From Tessaracoccus sp. SD287 (GTDB lineage: Bacteria > Actinomycetota > Actinomycetes > Propionibacteriales > Propionibacteriaceae), in NCBI RefSeq assembly GCF_017355265.1, contig NZ_JADIJQ010000005.1:1-64000 (forward strand): a stretch of 64,000 nt of DNA, read 5' to 3'. A program made the translations under genes and the position numbers. How positions within the stretch are numbered: position 1 is the stretch's first letter; each line of letters begins with the position of its first letter. The notes below the pieces were generated by a model. That model had not been told where the DNA came from, ran no database searches, and was given only the letters and a program-made list of their open reading frames with translations. This document shows, piece by piece, positions 31,196 through 39,776 of this stretch.

Positions 31196-32806
31196 TCAGC
31201 GGGCCAGGTCGGCCTGTTCGACTGACTGCCGGTATCTCGCCAGCTCCGCGTTGACCGGTCCGATCACCTTCTCCTCGGCCACCCGGGTGATCGAGCGGTT
31301 CAACACCGTCTGGGCCCGTCGCCCCTTCGATCGGGCGGTGACCTCGACCAGGACCCGGCTGATCAGACCCAACAGCAGGCCGGCGGCCACACCACCGACG
31401 ACGAGCCAGGTCTGCACCGGAACCCCACGCCATTGACGCGTTGGCAACGGCGGCATCTGGAAGTAGGCCAGCACGAAGTCGACCAGCAACCAGCCGAGGC
31501 CGACGACCACGGCGGCCATCAGCACCCATTGGACGACCTGGATGGCGCGCCAGTAGCCGAAGCCGCGGTCCATGGCCAGGTCGGTGGTCGCCACGGCGCG
31601 GTCCAGGTCGTCGGGCAGCACTGCCTGGTGGGTCCGGGAGGCTGCCCGCACCGCGTCGGCCCACCCGCGGGGCATGCCCGCGGAGACGTCGTCGGAGACG
31701 ACCCGGATCGCGGAGTCCACGCGTGCCCTCGACGCACCCTCACCGCGGACGATGTTGGTGCGTTGCACCCGAGCCGGCTCCAGCTCCTGCTTGCTGGTGG
31801 CCTTGGGCAGGGCGCCCAGTCGCAGTCGGCGCAGCGGATCGGGACGCAGCGACCCGATCCAGCTGAGCGCCGGCCATCCGGTGACCACTGCGCCCCGGCG
31901 GCGGGTCGCCTGCAGCGTCGCCTCAACCACCACGTCCACCCCGGAGGCGCCGGCAAGTGAGCGGACCAGTTGCTTCTGCGCGGCCCCGGACACGGCGCCG
32001 GCCGTGCCGGCACCCAGGCCCTCGCGCAGCCCGTCAGCCGCCTCGGACACGTCCTGGCCCAGACGCTGCGCGGCCGCGGACTTGTCCTTGACGACCTTCG
32101 CCAGCAGCGCCCGCACCTGGTCGATGCCCTGCCCGGTGCGCGCCGAGACGCCGAACACCCGCACCCCGGACAAGCCCTCCGAGTCGAGCAGTCGGCGCAG
32201 GTCGGCCAGGCAGTCCTCGACCTGCTGCGGGGTGAGGGTGTCGACCTGGTTCAGCAGCACCACCATCGTGGCGGCGTAGTGCCTCATGGGTTTGAGGTAG
32301 TGGTCGTGCAGGGCGGCGTCGGCGTACTTCTGCGGGTCGACCACCCAGATCAGCATGTCAACCAGTTCGACCAACCGGTCGGCCTCGACCCGGTGCTGCG
32401 TCTGTGTCGAGTCGTGGTCGGGCAGGTCGAGCAGCACCAGACCGTCAAGTCCCTTCGGGACCTCGGCGACGACCTGGCGTCGGGGCACGTCGAGCCAGTC
32501 GAGCAGGTCGGAACTTGGTGCCGCTCCGAAGGTTGCCGCCAGCGCCTTGGAGGTGGTGGGTCGGCGCACTCCCGGTTCGGCGATCTCGGCACCGGTGATG
32601 GCATTGAAGGCCGAGGACTTGCCCGATCCGGTGGCACCGGCGAGTGCGACGACGGTGTGGTCACCGCTGAAGGCGAGTCGCCCGTCGGCCTTGGTGGCCA
32701 CCTGTTCGGCGCGGTCGACCAGATGGTCGTCGGATCGGCCCCGGGCCAGTTCGGCTGCCTGCCTCAGGGCGACCAGACGTTCGGGCAGGCGACGCTGCTT
32801 GCTCAT
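31196..32806 (-). CDS. dynamin-like/YfjP-type membrane-associated GTPase
   Basis: GTPase with G1 loop GATGSGKS at 57-64, a switch Thr region (RRPTTSKALA), G3 DLPDHDS and G4-like NQVD. Two hydrophobic segments near the C-terminal third (WVLMAAVVVGLGWLLVDFVL and WLVVGGVAAGLLLGLI) predict membrane anchoring. It belongs with the paired large GTPases of Actinobacteria, whose role (membrane remodelling or stress) is unsettled. Its start overlaps the stop of the upstream GTPase gene by 4 bases (ATGA), indicating a coupled pair that may form a hetero-oligomer. Confidence 0.8.
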   Translation of the reverse strand: MSKQRRLPERLVALRQAAELARGRSDDHLVDRAEQVATKADGRLAFSGDHTVVALAGATGSGKSSAFNAITGAEIAEPGVRRPTTSKALAATFGAAPSSDLLDWLDVPRRQVVAEVPKGLDGLVLLDLPDHDSTQTQHRVEADRLVELVDMLIWVVDPQKYADAALHDHYLKPMRHYAATMVVLLNQVDTLTPQQVEDCLADLRRLLDSEGLSGVRVFGVSARTGQGIDQVRALLAKVVKDKSAAAQRLGQDVSEAADGLREGLGAGTAGAVSGAAQKQLVRSLAGASGVDVVVEATLQATRRRGAVVTGWPALSWIGSLRPDPLRRLRLGALPKATSKQELEPARVQRTNIVRGEGASRARVDSAIRVVSDDVSAGMPRGWADAVRAASRTHQAVLPDDLDRAVATTDLAMDRGFGYWRAIQVVQWVLMAAVVVGLGWLLVDFVLAYFQMPPLPTRQWRGVPVQTWLVVGGVAAGLLLGLISRVLVEVTARSKGRRAQTVLNRSITRVAEEKVIGPVNAELARYRQSVEQADLAR

Positions 32807-34701
32807 CGGTCGCCCCCCGATTGGCGTGGTTCGGGTCTGGACTGCAGGAGTTCGGCCTGAACCTGTTCGGCGCCGCCCAGGTCACTCCCGGGGGCGAGCT
32901 GGTTCATGGTGACGACCTGCGGCTGCTCGCCCGGTCCGATGGCCGCCGGTCCCCCGGACTCGAGTTCGAGGCTGGCCCCGCCGGGAAGGGCCCGGTCGTC
33001 GTCCCCGCGCACCGACTGCACCGCGGCGATGGCCTGTCGCAGCCCCTCGACCTGGTCGGGGTTGACGGCCGCGTCCAGGACTGCTTCGTAGCGGGCGTAC
33101 TCGCCGGCGAGCAGCGCCTGCACGCGGGCGTCCAGGTCGGCCTTGGCCCGGGTGGCGAGGGCGCGCACGGCGTCATCGCCGATGAGTGCCTCCAGCAGGC
33201 GTTGGGCGATCACCGAGGTGCCCCCGGCGACGCCGATCTCGGCGCCGGTCAGGCCACCGGTGTGGGCGAAGATGACCACCATCAATGCCACCCCGGCACC
33301 GTTGACCCCGAAGGCCATCAGCCGGGCCCGGGAGCGCTTGGTCATGCCCTCGTTGGTGACCAGGTCGATGACGTCACCCTGCCAGTCGCGCACCATCCGC
33401 GCCACCGCCGTCGGGAAGCCGGACGAGGCCCGAGCCAGGTCCTCACCACCGGCTGCCAGGTGCCGTTCCAGCAGGTCACGGCCGGCCGGGTTGGCCCGCC
33501 AGGCCGCCTCGGCGCGTTCCGCGGCGGCATTGCCCTCTTCGCGGACCAGCGCCTCCAGTCCGTTCTCGACGGCGACCTTCATGTTGTCGACCTCGGGTGG
33601 CCTGCCCACGATGGCGGCCCAGGCCCGATCGCGCAGCCAGCTGATCTTCTGCTCCACGGCGCGCATGAACTCACCGGTGCCGACCAGTTCGTGCCACCGG
33701 GCCAGCACCTCACCGCGCAGCAGGGTGCCGTCGGCGGTCTGGACGGCGACGGCACGGCTGGCCTCCACGAACGAGGAAAGGGCATCCTCGCGGATCTGCA
33801 CCAGCGCCTGGGTCTGCTCGTCCGCGGCGGCGGCGACCACTGGTGCCTGCGCGACCAGGTTCGCGATGGCCCCGTCCAGGGTCTGCATGACGACGGCGGC
33901 CTTGGTGCCCTGGTCGGCGGCCAGGTCGGCCAGCCAGGTGCGGATCGGCGAGACGGCGGAATCGGGCAGCATTCCCTGCTCGTCGGTGGCGGTCTCGGGC
34001 ACCGCGAACAGCGCCGAGTCGCCCAGCCCGCGCTCAGTCATCATCTGGCCCAGGTGCGGCGGCACCTCGGCCATGGCCGCCGGCGGCACCCTGTTCAGGA
34101 CGACCGCCACCGCGGCGCGACGCTGGACGGCCTGGCGCAGGTATTCCCATGGCACCGCGTCGGCGTAGCGGGCCGCAGAGGTGACGAACAGCCACAGGTC
34201 GGCGGCCTGCAGCAACTGCGCGGCCAGTGCCCGGTTCTGCTCGACGACCGAGTCCACGTCGGGCGCGTCGACCAGGGCCAGTCCCTTCGGCAGCGTCGGG
34301 TCTGCCACCAGTTGCAGTGAGCGGGCGTCCTGGGTCGAGACGGTTGAGCGGATCAGCCCGGGAAGGATGCGGTCGTCGTTGAACCACGCGACGTCCTCGG
34401 GGTGGTGGACCAGCACAGGGCTGCGGGTGGTGGGACGGATGACCCCGGGCCGGGTCACCTGGGCACCGAGCAGGGTGTTGACCAACGTCGACTTCCCGGC
34501 GCCGGTCGAGCCGCCGACCACGCACAGCAGGGGCGCGTCGATGCTCGCCAGCCGCGGCAGGATGTAGTCGTCCAACTGCTCGGTCATGGCACGGGCGGTG
34601 CGCTGCTGTGCCTGCGCGCCGGGCAGCGGCAGGGGCAGCTGCACGGCGGCCAGTTGCGCGCGCAGCGCCGTCAGCGACTGGACCAGATCATTCGTCGACA
34701 C
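32803..34701 (-). CDS. large dynamin-like GTPase, partner of the downstream GTPase
   Basis: A 632 aa GTPase with G1 GGSTGAGKS at 63-71, G2 region RPTTRSPVLVHH, G3 DAPDVDS and G4 NRVP. A hydrophobic segment (LMAFGVNGAGVALMVVIFAHTGG) and helical C-terminal half fit a dynamin-like membrane GTPase. The start is GTG 34701 (VSTNDLVQSL): CATTGT on the minus strand (34709-34714) ends 7 bases before it, and more upstream sequence is poor in conserved-looking residues. It forms a two-gene operon with the next GTPase, reminiscent of bacterial tandem dynamin-like pairs. Confidence 0.8.
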   Translation of the reverse strand: MSTNDLVQSLTALRAQLAAVQLPLPLPGAQAQQRTARAMTEQLDDYILPRLASIDAPLLCVVGGSTGAGKSTLVNTLLGAQVTRPGVIRPTTRSPVLVHHPEDVAWFNDDRILPGLIRSTVSTQDARSLQLVADPTLPKGLALVDAPDVDSVVEQNRALAAQLLQAADLWLFVTSAARYADAVPWEYLRQAVQRRAAVAVVLNRVPPAAMAEVPPHLGQMMTERGLGDSALFAVPETATDEQGMLPDSAVSPIRTWLADLAADQGTKAAVVMQTLDGAIANLVAQAPVVAAAADEQTQALVQIREDALSSFVEASRAVAVQTADGTLLRGEVLARWHELVGTGEFMRAVEQKISWLRDRAWAAIVGRPPEVDNMKVAVENGLEALVREEGNAAAERAEAAWRANPAGRDLLERHLAAGGEDLARASSGFPTAVARMVRDWQGDVIDLVTNEGMTKRSRARLMAFGVNGAGVALMVVIFAHTGGLTGAEIGVAGGTSVIAQRLLEALIGDDAVRALATRAKADLDARVQALLAGEYARYEAVLDAAVNPDQVEGLRQAIAAVQSVRGDDDRALPGGASLELESGGPAAIGPGEQPQVVTMNQLAPGSDLGGAEQVQAELLQSRPEPRQSGGDR

Positions 34702-34780
34702 GCAGACCACAATGACATGCCGCGGCCCGGCTTGGCCGCAACCGGTCACCATCTCCTCGAGGCAACGGTGCGGTGCTTCC

Positions 34781-36142
34781 TCAGCGGCCGCCGGGGGGCG
34801 CCCATTGGGGGTTGACGGGGCTGGCATTGACCGGCACCCGCGCCGGCAGGGCGCCGCGCAGACGGTTGGGCAGCTTCACCCTGGGCCAGACGATCTTCTC
34901 GCCGTGGGCATTCGAGGTGACGGCCACCGGGCGCAGCGCCTCGATCTCCTCCATCAGGTCACGGGCACGTTCGTAGCCGGCCTCGTCGATCAGGCCACGG
35001 GTCATGCTGTCGCGCAGGTAGGCCAGGTCGGTCATGTGCCTCATCACGGTGAGGGTGGCCGGCAGCCGACGCGGCTGGAACAGGGCGATGGTGATCATGG
35101 CGACCCGGCTGCGGGTGCGCGAGTACATGAACGGGTCCGACGGCTGCAGCCAGCCCATCCGGACGTAGTCGGTGAGCCGGGCGCGGATGCGTCGTCCCTC
35201 GGCGATGGCGTGGCCGATCAGGGTGATGATGATCATGGCGACCACGCCCAGGCCGATGAACCAGTACATCCGGATCTTGTCCTCGGGGATGATCGAGGCG
35301 ATGCCGTTGAAGGCCATGTGGCCCAGCGCGGCGAAGGCGAAGCCGGCCAGCGGCGCGCAGATCCGGACGACCTTGGCGCGGTGGCGCAGCCCCACGACGA
35401 TGCCGAAGGCCGCCAGGCTGGTGAACAGTGGGTGCCCGAACGAGGTGTAGACGCCGCGCAGCATGACCAGGTCGAGCACCGCGGCGTCCGGGTCGGCGAT
35501 CTGCGGGGTCAGGGTGGCGAAGTTGTGGGCCCGGGAGTAGTAGACGATGTTCTCGACGAAGGCGAAACCGATGGCGTTGATGCCGGCCATGCTGACCATC
35601 TGCAGGCTGCTGACCAGCCGGTAGCGGGCCATGATCGCCAGGAAGAACAGGAAGGACACCTTGACGGCCTCCTCCACGAAGGGCGCCGAGAAGACGGCCG
35701 AGCGGGACCCGGTGCTGGGATCGGCGCCGGTGACCCCCAGCATTTCGCCCATCCACGTGTTGACGTAGATGCTGAACCAGGTCGACATCGCCCCGCCCCA
35801 CAGGAAGGCCGTGATGTACATCCAGATGTTCTGCCGGCGGAAGCGGTCGAGCAGGATGAACAGGACCACGTAGACGGCAGCGGTGGGCCACGCGTACTTC
35901 GCGGCCAGGATGAACGACTGGTTCTGGATGCCGGGGATGACGCCACCCTCGACGACGACGTCGGGATGCATCATGGCGTACATGTCCCACAGCCCGATGA
36001 AGCTGATCAGCGCGAGCAGGATGGTCGACCAGATCCACGGGTTCCTGGCCAACCGCAGGGCGCGGGGCTTGCTGAGGTCCGGCTTGCGCGGAATGCCGTT
36101 GAGCACGCGCGCCCGACGCTCAAGTCTCGCAGTGGTGGCCAT
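34781..36142 (-). CDS. PrsW-family intramembrane metalloprotease
   Basis: Polytopic membrane protein of 453 aa with about eight hydrophobic segments. PrsW motifs are present: PFVEEAVK with Glu157-Glu158 and Lys161, FAFVENIVYY, and a His in SFGHPLF. PrsW proteases cleave anti-sigma factors or other membrane proteins, but the substrate here is unknown. A roughly 130-residue cytosolic C-terminus is specific to the actinobacterial type. ATG 36142 lies 7 bases after TACGCT (minus strand, 36150-36155), the leaderless pattern. Divergent from tRNA-Arg. Confidence 0.85.
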   Translation of the reverse strand: MATTARLERRARVLNGIPRKPDLSKPRALRLARNPWIWSTILLALISFIGLWDMYAMMHPDVVVEGGVIPGIQNQSFILAAKYAWPTAAVYVVLFILLDRFRRQNIWMYITAFLWGGAMSTWFSIYVNTWMGEMLGVTGADPSTGSRSAVFSAPFVEEAVKVSFLFFLAIMARYRLVSSLQMVSMAGINAIGFAFVENIVYYSRAHNFATLTPQIADPDAAVLDLVMLRGVYTSFGHPLFTSLAAFGIVVGLRHRAKVVRICAPLAGFAFAALGHMAFNGIASIIPEDKIRMYWFIGLGVVAMIIITLIGHAIAEGRRIRARLTDYVRMGWLQPSDPFMYSRTRSRVAMITIALFQPRRLPATLTVMRHMTDLAYLRDSMTRGLIDEAGYERARDLMEEIEALRPVAVTSNAHGEKIVWPRVKLPNRLRGALPARVPVNASPVNPQWAPPGGR

Positions 36143-36179
36143 GGGCCCCAGCGTAGCGCCCGGCCGGATCGGACCGGGA

Positions 36180-36185
36180 TATGCT
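36180..36185 (+). promoter_or_regulatory. -10 element of tRNA-Arg
   Basis: TATGCT, 22 bases before the tRNA. The same hexamer precedes tRNA-His. A small GC hairpin (GGCCC/GGGCC) lies between it and the tRNA 5' end. Confidence 0.55.
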
Positions 36186-36207
36186 TGCTGAGGCCCTTTC
36201 GGGCCGA

Positions 36208-36280
36208 GCCCCAGTAGCTCAGCGGATAGAGCGACAGCCTTCTAATCTGTAGTGCGCAGGTTCGAGTCCTGCCTGGGGCG
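36208..36280 (+). tRNA. tRNA-Arg(TCT)
   Basis: A full cloverleaf can be drawn: acceptor GCCCCAG with CTGGGGC, D-stem GCTC/GAGC, anticodon loop CTTCTAA (anticodon TCT, reads AGA), and T-stem GCAGG/CCTGC with loop TTCGAGT. CCA is not encoded. One C-T mismatch sits at the base of the anticodon loop. Confidence 0.95.
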
Positions 36281-36314
36281 CCCCGCGCCACCACTGCCCA
36301 AGGAGCCGACAACG

Positions 36315-36980
36315 GTGAGTGTTACCAGCGAGACCCTGGTCTGGGTCGACTGCGAGATGACCGGCCTCAACCTGGGTGCCGATGCCCTGATCGAGGTGGC
36401 CGCCCTGGTCACCGACTCGGAACTGAACGTGCTGGGTGAGGGCGTCGACCTGATCATCAAGCCGTCGGACCAGGCGTTGGAGCAGATGGGCGACTTCGTC
36501 CGAGAGATGCACACCACCTCGGGCCTGCTGGAGGACCTGCCGCACGGCATCAGCATGCGTGAGGCCGAAGAGATGGTGCTCAGCTACATCCGCGAGCACG
36601 TCCCGGCACCCCGCAAGGCGCCCCTGGCGGGCAACTCCATCGGCACCGACCGCGCCTTTTTGGCTCGGGACATGCCAGAGCTGGAGGGCTTCGTCCACTA
36701 CCGCAACGTCGACGTCAGTTCCATCAAGGAGCTGAGCCGCCGCTGGTTCCCGAAGGCCTACTACAACTCCCCCGCGAAGTCCGGCAACCACCGTGCGCTG
36801 GCCGACATCCAGGAGTCCATCGAGGAACTGCGCTACTACCGCGAGGCCGTCTTCGTCCCAGCCCCCGGCCCGGCCACCCAGGACGCCCGGATCATCTCGC
36901 GCCGCCACCAGGGCTCGTTGACCGGTGCCGTCGCGAAGAACCTGGGGTCGGCGCCGATCGGTGAACAGGACGTCGAGTAG
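36315..36980 (+). CDS. orn: oligoribonuclease
   Basis: DEDDh-type 3'-5' exoribonuclease that degrades RNA di- to pentanucleotides, including pGpG. The first Asp and Glu are in WVDCEMTGL, and the final motif HRALADIQESIEEL holds the His and last Asp. The 221 aa length fits actinobacterial Orn. The start is GTG 36315 with AAGGAG 9 bases upstream; the longer open frame upstream reads through tRNA-Arg and is not real. It sits between two tRNA genes. Confidence 0.93.
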   Translation: MSVTSETLVWVDCEMTGLNLGADALIEVAALVTDSELNVLGEGVDLIIKPSDQALEQMGDFVREMHTTSGLLEDLPHGISMREAEEMVLSYIREHVPAPRKAPLAGNSIGTDRAFLARDMPELEGFVHYRNVDVSSIKELSRRWFPKAYYNSPAKSGNHRALADIQESIEELRYYREAVFVPAPGPATQDARIISRRHQGSLTGAVAKNLGSAPIGEQDVE

Positions 36981-36999
36981 GGCGGGCGATGGACGCCGA

Positions 37000-37029
37000 T
37001 TCGCACTTCCAGCAAATGATGGGTATGCT
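37000..37029 (+). promoter_or_regulatory. promoter of tRNA-His
   Basis: -35-like TTCGCA (37000-37005), an 18-base spacer and -10 TATGCT (37024-37029), about 37 bases upstream of the tRNA. Confidence 0.5.
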
Positions 37030-37065
37030 CTTTCGAGCCGGTTCAGCCGGTTGATGTGTGGTCAT

Positions 37066-37142
37066 GGTGGGTATAGCTCAGCTGGTAGAGCACCTGGTTG
37101 TGGTCCAGGACGTCGCGGGTTCAAGTCCCGTTACTCACCCCA
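37066..37142 (+). tRNA. tRNA-His(GTG), integration target
   Basis: Cloverleaf with the extra 5' G (G-1 at 37066) opposite discriminator C, acceptor GTGGGTA/TACTCAC (one G-T pair), anticodon loop containing GTG, T-arm GCGGG TTCAAGT CCCGT, and an encoded CCA ending at 37142. The serine integrase stop codon (37135-37137, opposite strand) lies inside the acceptor stem. Confidence 0.95.
37115..37142. other. probable left attachment junction in the 3' end of tRNA-His
   Basis: Everything left of here is ordinary chromosome and everything right is an integrase followed by conjugation genes. An integrase that ends inside the 3' part of a tRNA is the usual picture of an integrated element. The exact crossover cannot be fixed without the other end; a direct repeat of this 3' end should occur at the right boundary, beyond the window. 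Confidence 0.6.
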
Positions 37143-38814
37143 AACGGGTCAGGTGTGAACTTGCGACCAAGGGGCCACCCTTGGTCGCGGTTCCCACCTG
37201 GCCCATTTTCTTCGCCTCGGCGGCCCAGCTCAAGGCGTCGGCATGGAGGCCGGACAGGCTCAGCCCGTCGTACGGGTTGCGGTAGCCGACGCGCACGTCG
37301 TTGTCCTCGTCGATGTAGATCGCCTTGAACAGTGCTTGGTTGCACAGCCTGCGGTTCGCGTCGTCGGCGTGCTCGTAGAGGTCGGCTGCGTTGGACAGCA
37401 GTTTCAGCGAGTCGTCGAGGTTCGCCCGCGCGTCGGCGTAGTGGCCGTGGTGCGCGTTGATCCGGTGCTCGATGGTCTCCAACGACGCGGTGATCCGATC
37501 CTGCTCCCTCTTGAGCAGGTCGAGCGGGATGGCCCCGGCATAGTGGGCTTGGAGCAGCTTCTGCTGCTCGCCTTCGAGCTGGGTCCTCCGGGACGCGAGG
37601 TCGGCGAGCTCGGCGGCACCTTCGGCCATCATCTCGTCGAACCTGGCATGAATCATCGCCGAGACCGCCTCGATCGTTTCCGGGTCGATCTGCACCTTGT
37701 CGTAGAAGCGCTCGATGAGTCGTTCGACCTGCTCGATCAGCATCGCTTGCCGGGTGCAGTCGCCTCTGCCACCGTGGCGGCTGGCGCACACGAAGTACGG
37801 GTAGATAGTCCCCTGGCTGCTCTTCGCGTTGCACACCAGCAGCCGCGAGCCGCACTGCCCGCAGAACACCGTCCCCTTCAGGTAGTGCTCGTGCACCTGG
37901 GTCGCATCCGCGGCCGAGCGGTGCGTGCCGAGCACGGTCTGCACCTGATCCCATACCTCGTTGGGGACGATGGCCTCGTGCGCTCCGGCATAGGTCACGC
38001 CTTGGTAGCGGACGCTGCCCTTGTAGTACGGGTTCGTCAGCATCCGATGCACTGACGACTTCCCGATGGGCCGGGATGGTCGCCGCGGCGACGCCGCGGT
38101 CGTGAGCCCGCGCGCCACGAGTTCCTGGTGGAGTTGGCTGGTCGTCCAATCGCCGGATGCGAACACCTGGAACGCCCACCTGACCAGCCGCGCCCGCTCC
38201 TCGTCGATCTCGACGGTACGCACCTCCCGCCCGAACTCGTCGCGTACCCCGACGTTGAGGTATCCGATGGGTGCCTTCGTCACGGTGCCACCCTGCGCGG
38301 CCTTCTGCGACAGACCCTTGACGACCTCGGTGGCGAGGTTGCGGGAGTAGAACTCGGCAATCGAGGACATGATGCCGTGCAGCAGCATCCCGGACGGGGT
38401 CTCGTCGATGTTCTCCGTGGCCGAGACCAGCGTGACGCCGGCGTCCTTGAGCGCAAGGTGGATCGTCACGTCATCGGCACGGTTTCGGGCGAGCCGGTCG
38501 ACCTTGTGGACGATGCAGTAGTTCGTCTTGTGCTTCGCGACGTACTGGATCATCCGCATCAGCTCGGGCCGGTCGGCCTTGCGCGCCGATTCGCCCGCGT
38601 CCACGAACTCCTCGATGATCGTTGCGCCGAGCTGGTCGGCCTTGCGCTGGTTCGCCTCGCGCTGCGCGGGGATCGAGAATCCCTCCGCCTGGCCGCCCTT
38701 CTCCGCCTGCTCCTTGGTGGAGACCCGCAGGTACGAGACGGCGAACGATCCGGGGAACGGGGTTGGCGCTACGAGGCTGTCTATCGCGGTGCGGTCCGCG
38801 TCGATGATCGTCAT
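37135..38814 (-). CDS. large serine recombinase (integrase)
   Basis: Site-specific recombinase of 559 aa that would insert and excise the element. The catalytic domain has YLRVSTKEQA with nucleophile Ser32, RxxR-type motifs VHKVDRLARNRAD and the E-helix. A recombinase domain follows (APIGYLNV ... YYKGSVRYQG). A zinc ribbon has CGQCGSRLLVC and a later CASRHGGRGDC. A coiled-coil-like C-terminal region completes it. ATG 38814. The last codons and the TGA lie in the tRNA-His 3' end, so the gene end is supplied partly by the attachment core. Two inverted-repeat pairs lie upstream of the start. Confidence 0.93.
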   Translation of the reverse strand: MTIIDADRTAIDSLVAPTPFPGSFAVSYLRVSTKEQAEKGGQAEGFSIPAQREANQRKADQLGATIIEEFVDAGESARKADRPELMRMIQYVAKHKTNYCIVHKVDRLARNRADDVTIHLALKDAGVTLVSATENIDETPSGMLLHGIMSSIAEFYSRNLATEVVKGLSQKAAQGGTVTKAPIGYLNVGVRDEFGREVRTVEIDEERARLVRWAFQVFASGDWTTSQLHQELVARGLTTAASPRRPSRPIGKSSVHRMLTNPYYKGSVRYQGVTYAGAHEAIVPNEVWDQVQTVLGTHRSAADATQVHEHYLKGTVFCGQCGSRLLVCNAKSSQGTIYPYFVCASRHGGRGDCTRQAMLIEQVERLIERFYDKVQIDPETIEAVSAMIHARFDEMMAEGAAELADLASRRTQLEGEQQKLLQAHYAGAIPLDLLKREQDRITASLETIEHRINAHHGHYADARANLDDSLKLLSNAADLYEHADDANRRLCNQALFKAIYIDEDNDVRVGYRNPYDGLSLSGLHADALSWAAEAKKMGQVGTATKGGPLVASSHLTRLG

Positions 38815-38964
38815 GGCTCTTCTCCACAGTCACTGGTCCTGCCGCCGCGGACTTGTGAGAGCGGATGTTGATCGTGAGAAGAGCCCGAAGGCTGTAGGAC
38901 TAGGCCGGATCGGCCACGTTTACTTTGCCCCGCCGAGGCGAAGCGCTAGGACCACAACATCCGC
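38815..38964. promoter_or_regulatory. inverted repeats upstream of the integrase
   Basis: Two perfect 10-bp pairs: GGCTCTTCTC (38815-38824) with its complement at 38876-38885, and GCGGATGTTG (38861-38870) with its complement at 38955-38964. A small CATCCG/CGGATG hairpin follows just after. The first repeat begins directly upstream of the integrase start codon, so binding there would block expression. It may be an operator, integrase arm sites or part of the attachment region. Confidence 0.5.
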
Positions 38965-38987
38965 CATCCGCGACGGATGCCTACATT

Positions 38988-39194
38988 CTACGACGACGTG
39001 CTCGCCGTGGCGCGAGGGCGCTTCGGTCGCGTCGCGCCTTCTGAACGGCACGAGCCCGATTGCTGGAGCGCCAGGCGGATCAGCAGCTCGCACAGCTTGT
39101 CCAGGTCGGGCGGCTCGTGGAACTCGGCGCGGATCGTCAGCTCGCGCTCGCTCTGCTGACGCTGCCCGGTCTTCCGTTCATAGCGGCGCGCCAC
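38988..39194 (-). CDS. small conserved-looking ICE protein, 68 aa
   Basis: Starts MARRYERKTGQRQQSERELT and has a helical centre (LDKLCELLIRLALQQS). It follows the DUF4913-like gene with a 3-base gap in the same orientation, so it is very likely the last gene of that transcript. No function can be assigned. Such short ORFs ahead of the integrase are common in actinobacterial elements. Confidence 0.5.
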   Translation of the reverse strand: MARRYERKTGQRQQSERELTIRAEFHEPPDLDKLCELLIRLALQQSGSCRSEGATRPKRPRATASTSS

Positions 39195-39197
39195 GAT

Positions 39198-39776
39198 TCA
39201 CACCTCGCCGGTCTCCGGGTCGACGCCTGCGAAGAAGGCATCCTCTGCCTCTTGGCGTGCGTTCACCATGTCGATCACGAACCGAACGAAGTCCTCGTCG
39301 CGATCCGTGATCGGTGAGTCCTCGATGGGCTGGGCGGGGTCTTCGCCGGGCCAGCTCGTCTGGCGAGTCGGGCGGTCCCGGTCGAGGCGGGTGCCGCAGG
39401 CCGCCACCCAGTCGCGGAGGCGGGCGCGGGTATCGGCGAAGTCGCGGTGCCAGCCGAGCGGCGCGGAGCCGTTCTGCTCGGGGTCGTACGCGCACAGCCA
39501 GTGCAGGTGCAGCGCGGAAAGCTCCCAGAGGAGTTCGGGGTGACGGTGCCAGTAGGGCGGCACAACACTGGCCGGAAGACCGTAGGTGTGGCGAAGCCAG
39601 TCCACCCAGCGGTTCAGTTCGAGCAACTCTGCTTCGAGATCGTTGGCGGTCAGCAAGTTCCAGTTGACCGGGTGCGGCGGCTCGGGCACGTCGAATCGCG
39701 ATGACGCCGGGCCGGCCTCGGGTGGCATGTCGTCGTGCTCGGGAAGGAACTGATCGGTCATGGCTGAGTCGCTCAC
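39198..39776 (-). CDS. DUF4913-like protein
   Basis: A 192 aa soluble protein. The central Trp-rich segment (VNWNLLTANDLEAELLELNR, WVDWLRHTYGL, PPYWHRHPELLWELSALHLHW) resembles DUF4913, a family carried on actinobacterial plasmids and integrative elements with no known function. The start overlaps the ssb stop by 4 bases (ATGA), so it is coupled to the element's SSB and may act in single-stranded DNA handling during transfer (inference). Confidence 0.7.
   Translation of the reverse strand: MSDSAMTDQFLPEHDDMPPEAGPASSRFDVPEPPHPVNWNLLTANDLEAELLELNRWVDWLRHTYGLPASVVPPYWHRHPELLWELSALHLHWLCAYDPEQNGSAPLGWHRDFADTRARLRDWVAACGTRLDRDRPTRQTSWPGEDPAQPIEDSPITDRDEDFVRFVIDMVNARQEAEDAFFAGVDPETGEV

Noticed and set aside
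36252-36314. Earlier start of orn inside tRNA-Arg
   Set aside because: Would translate the tRNA; the GTG at 36315 with AAGGAG and the conserved start region is preferred.
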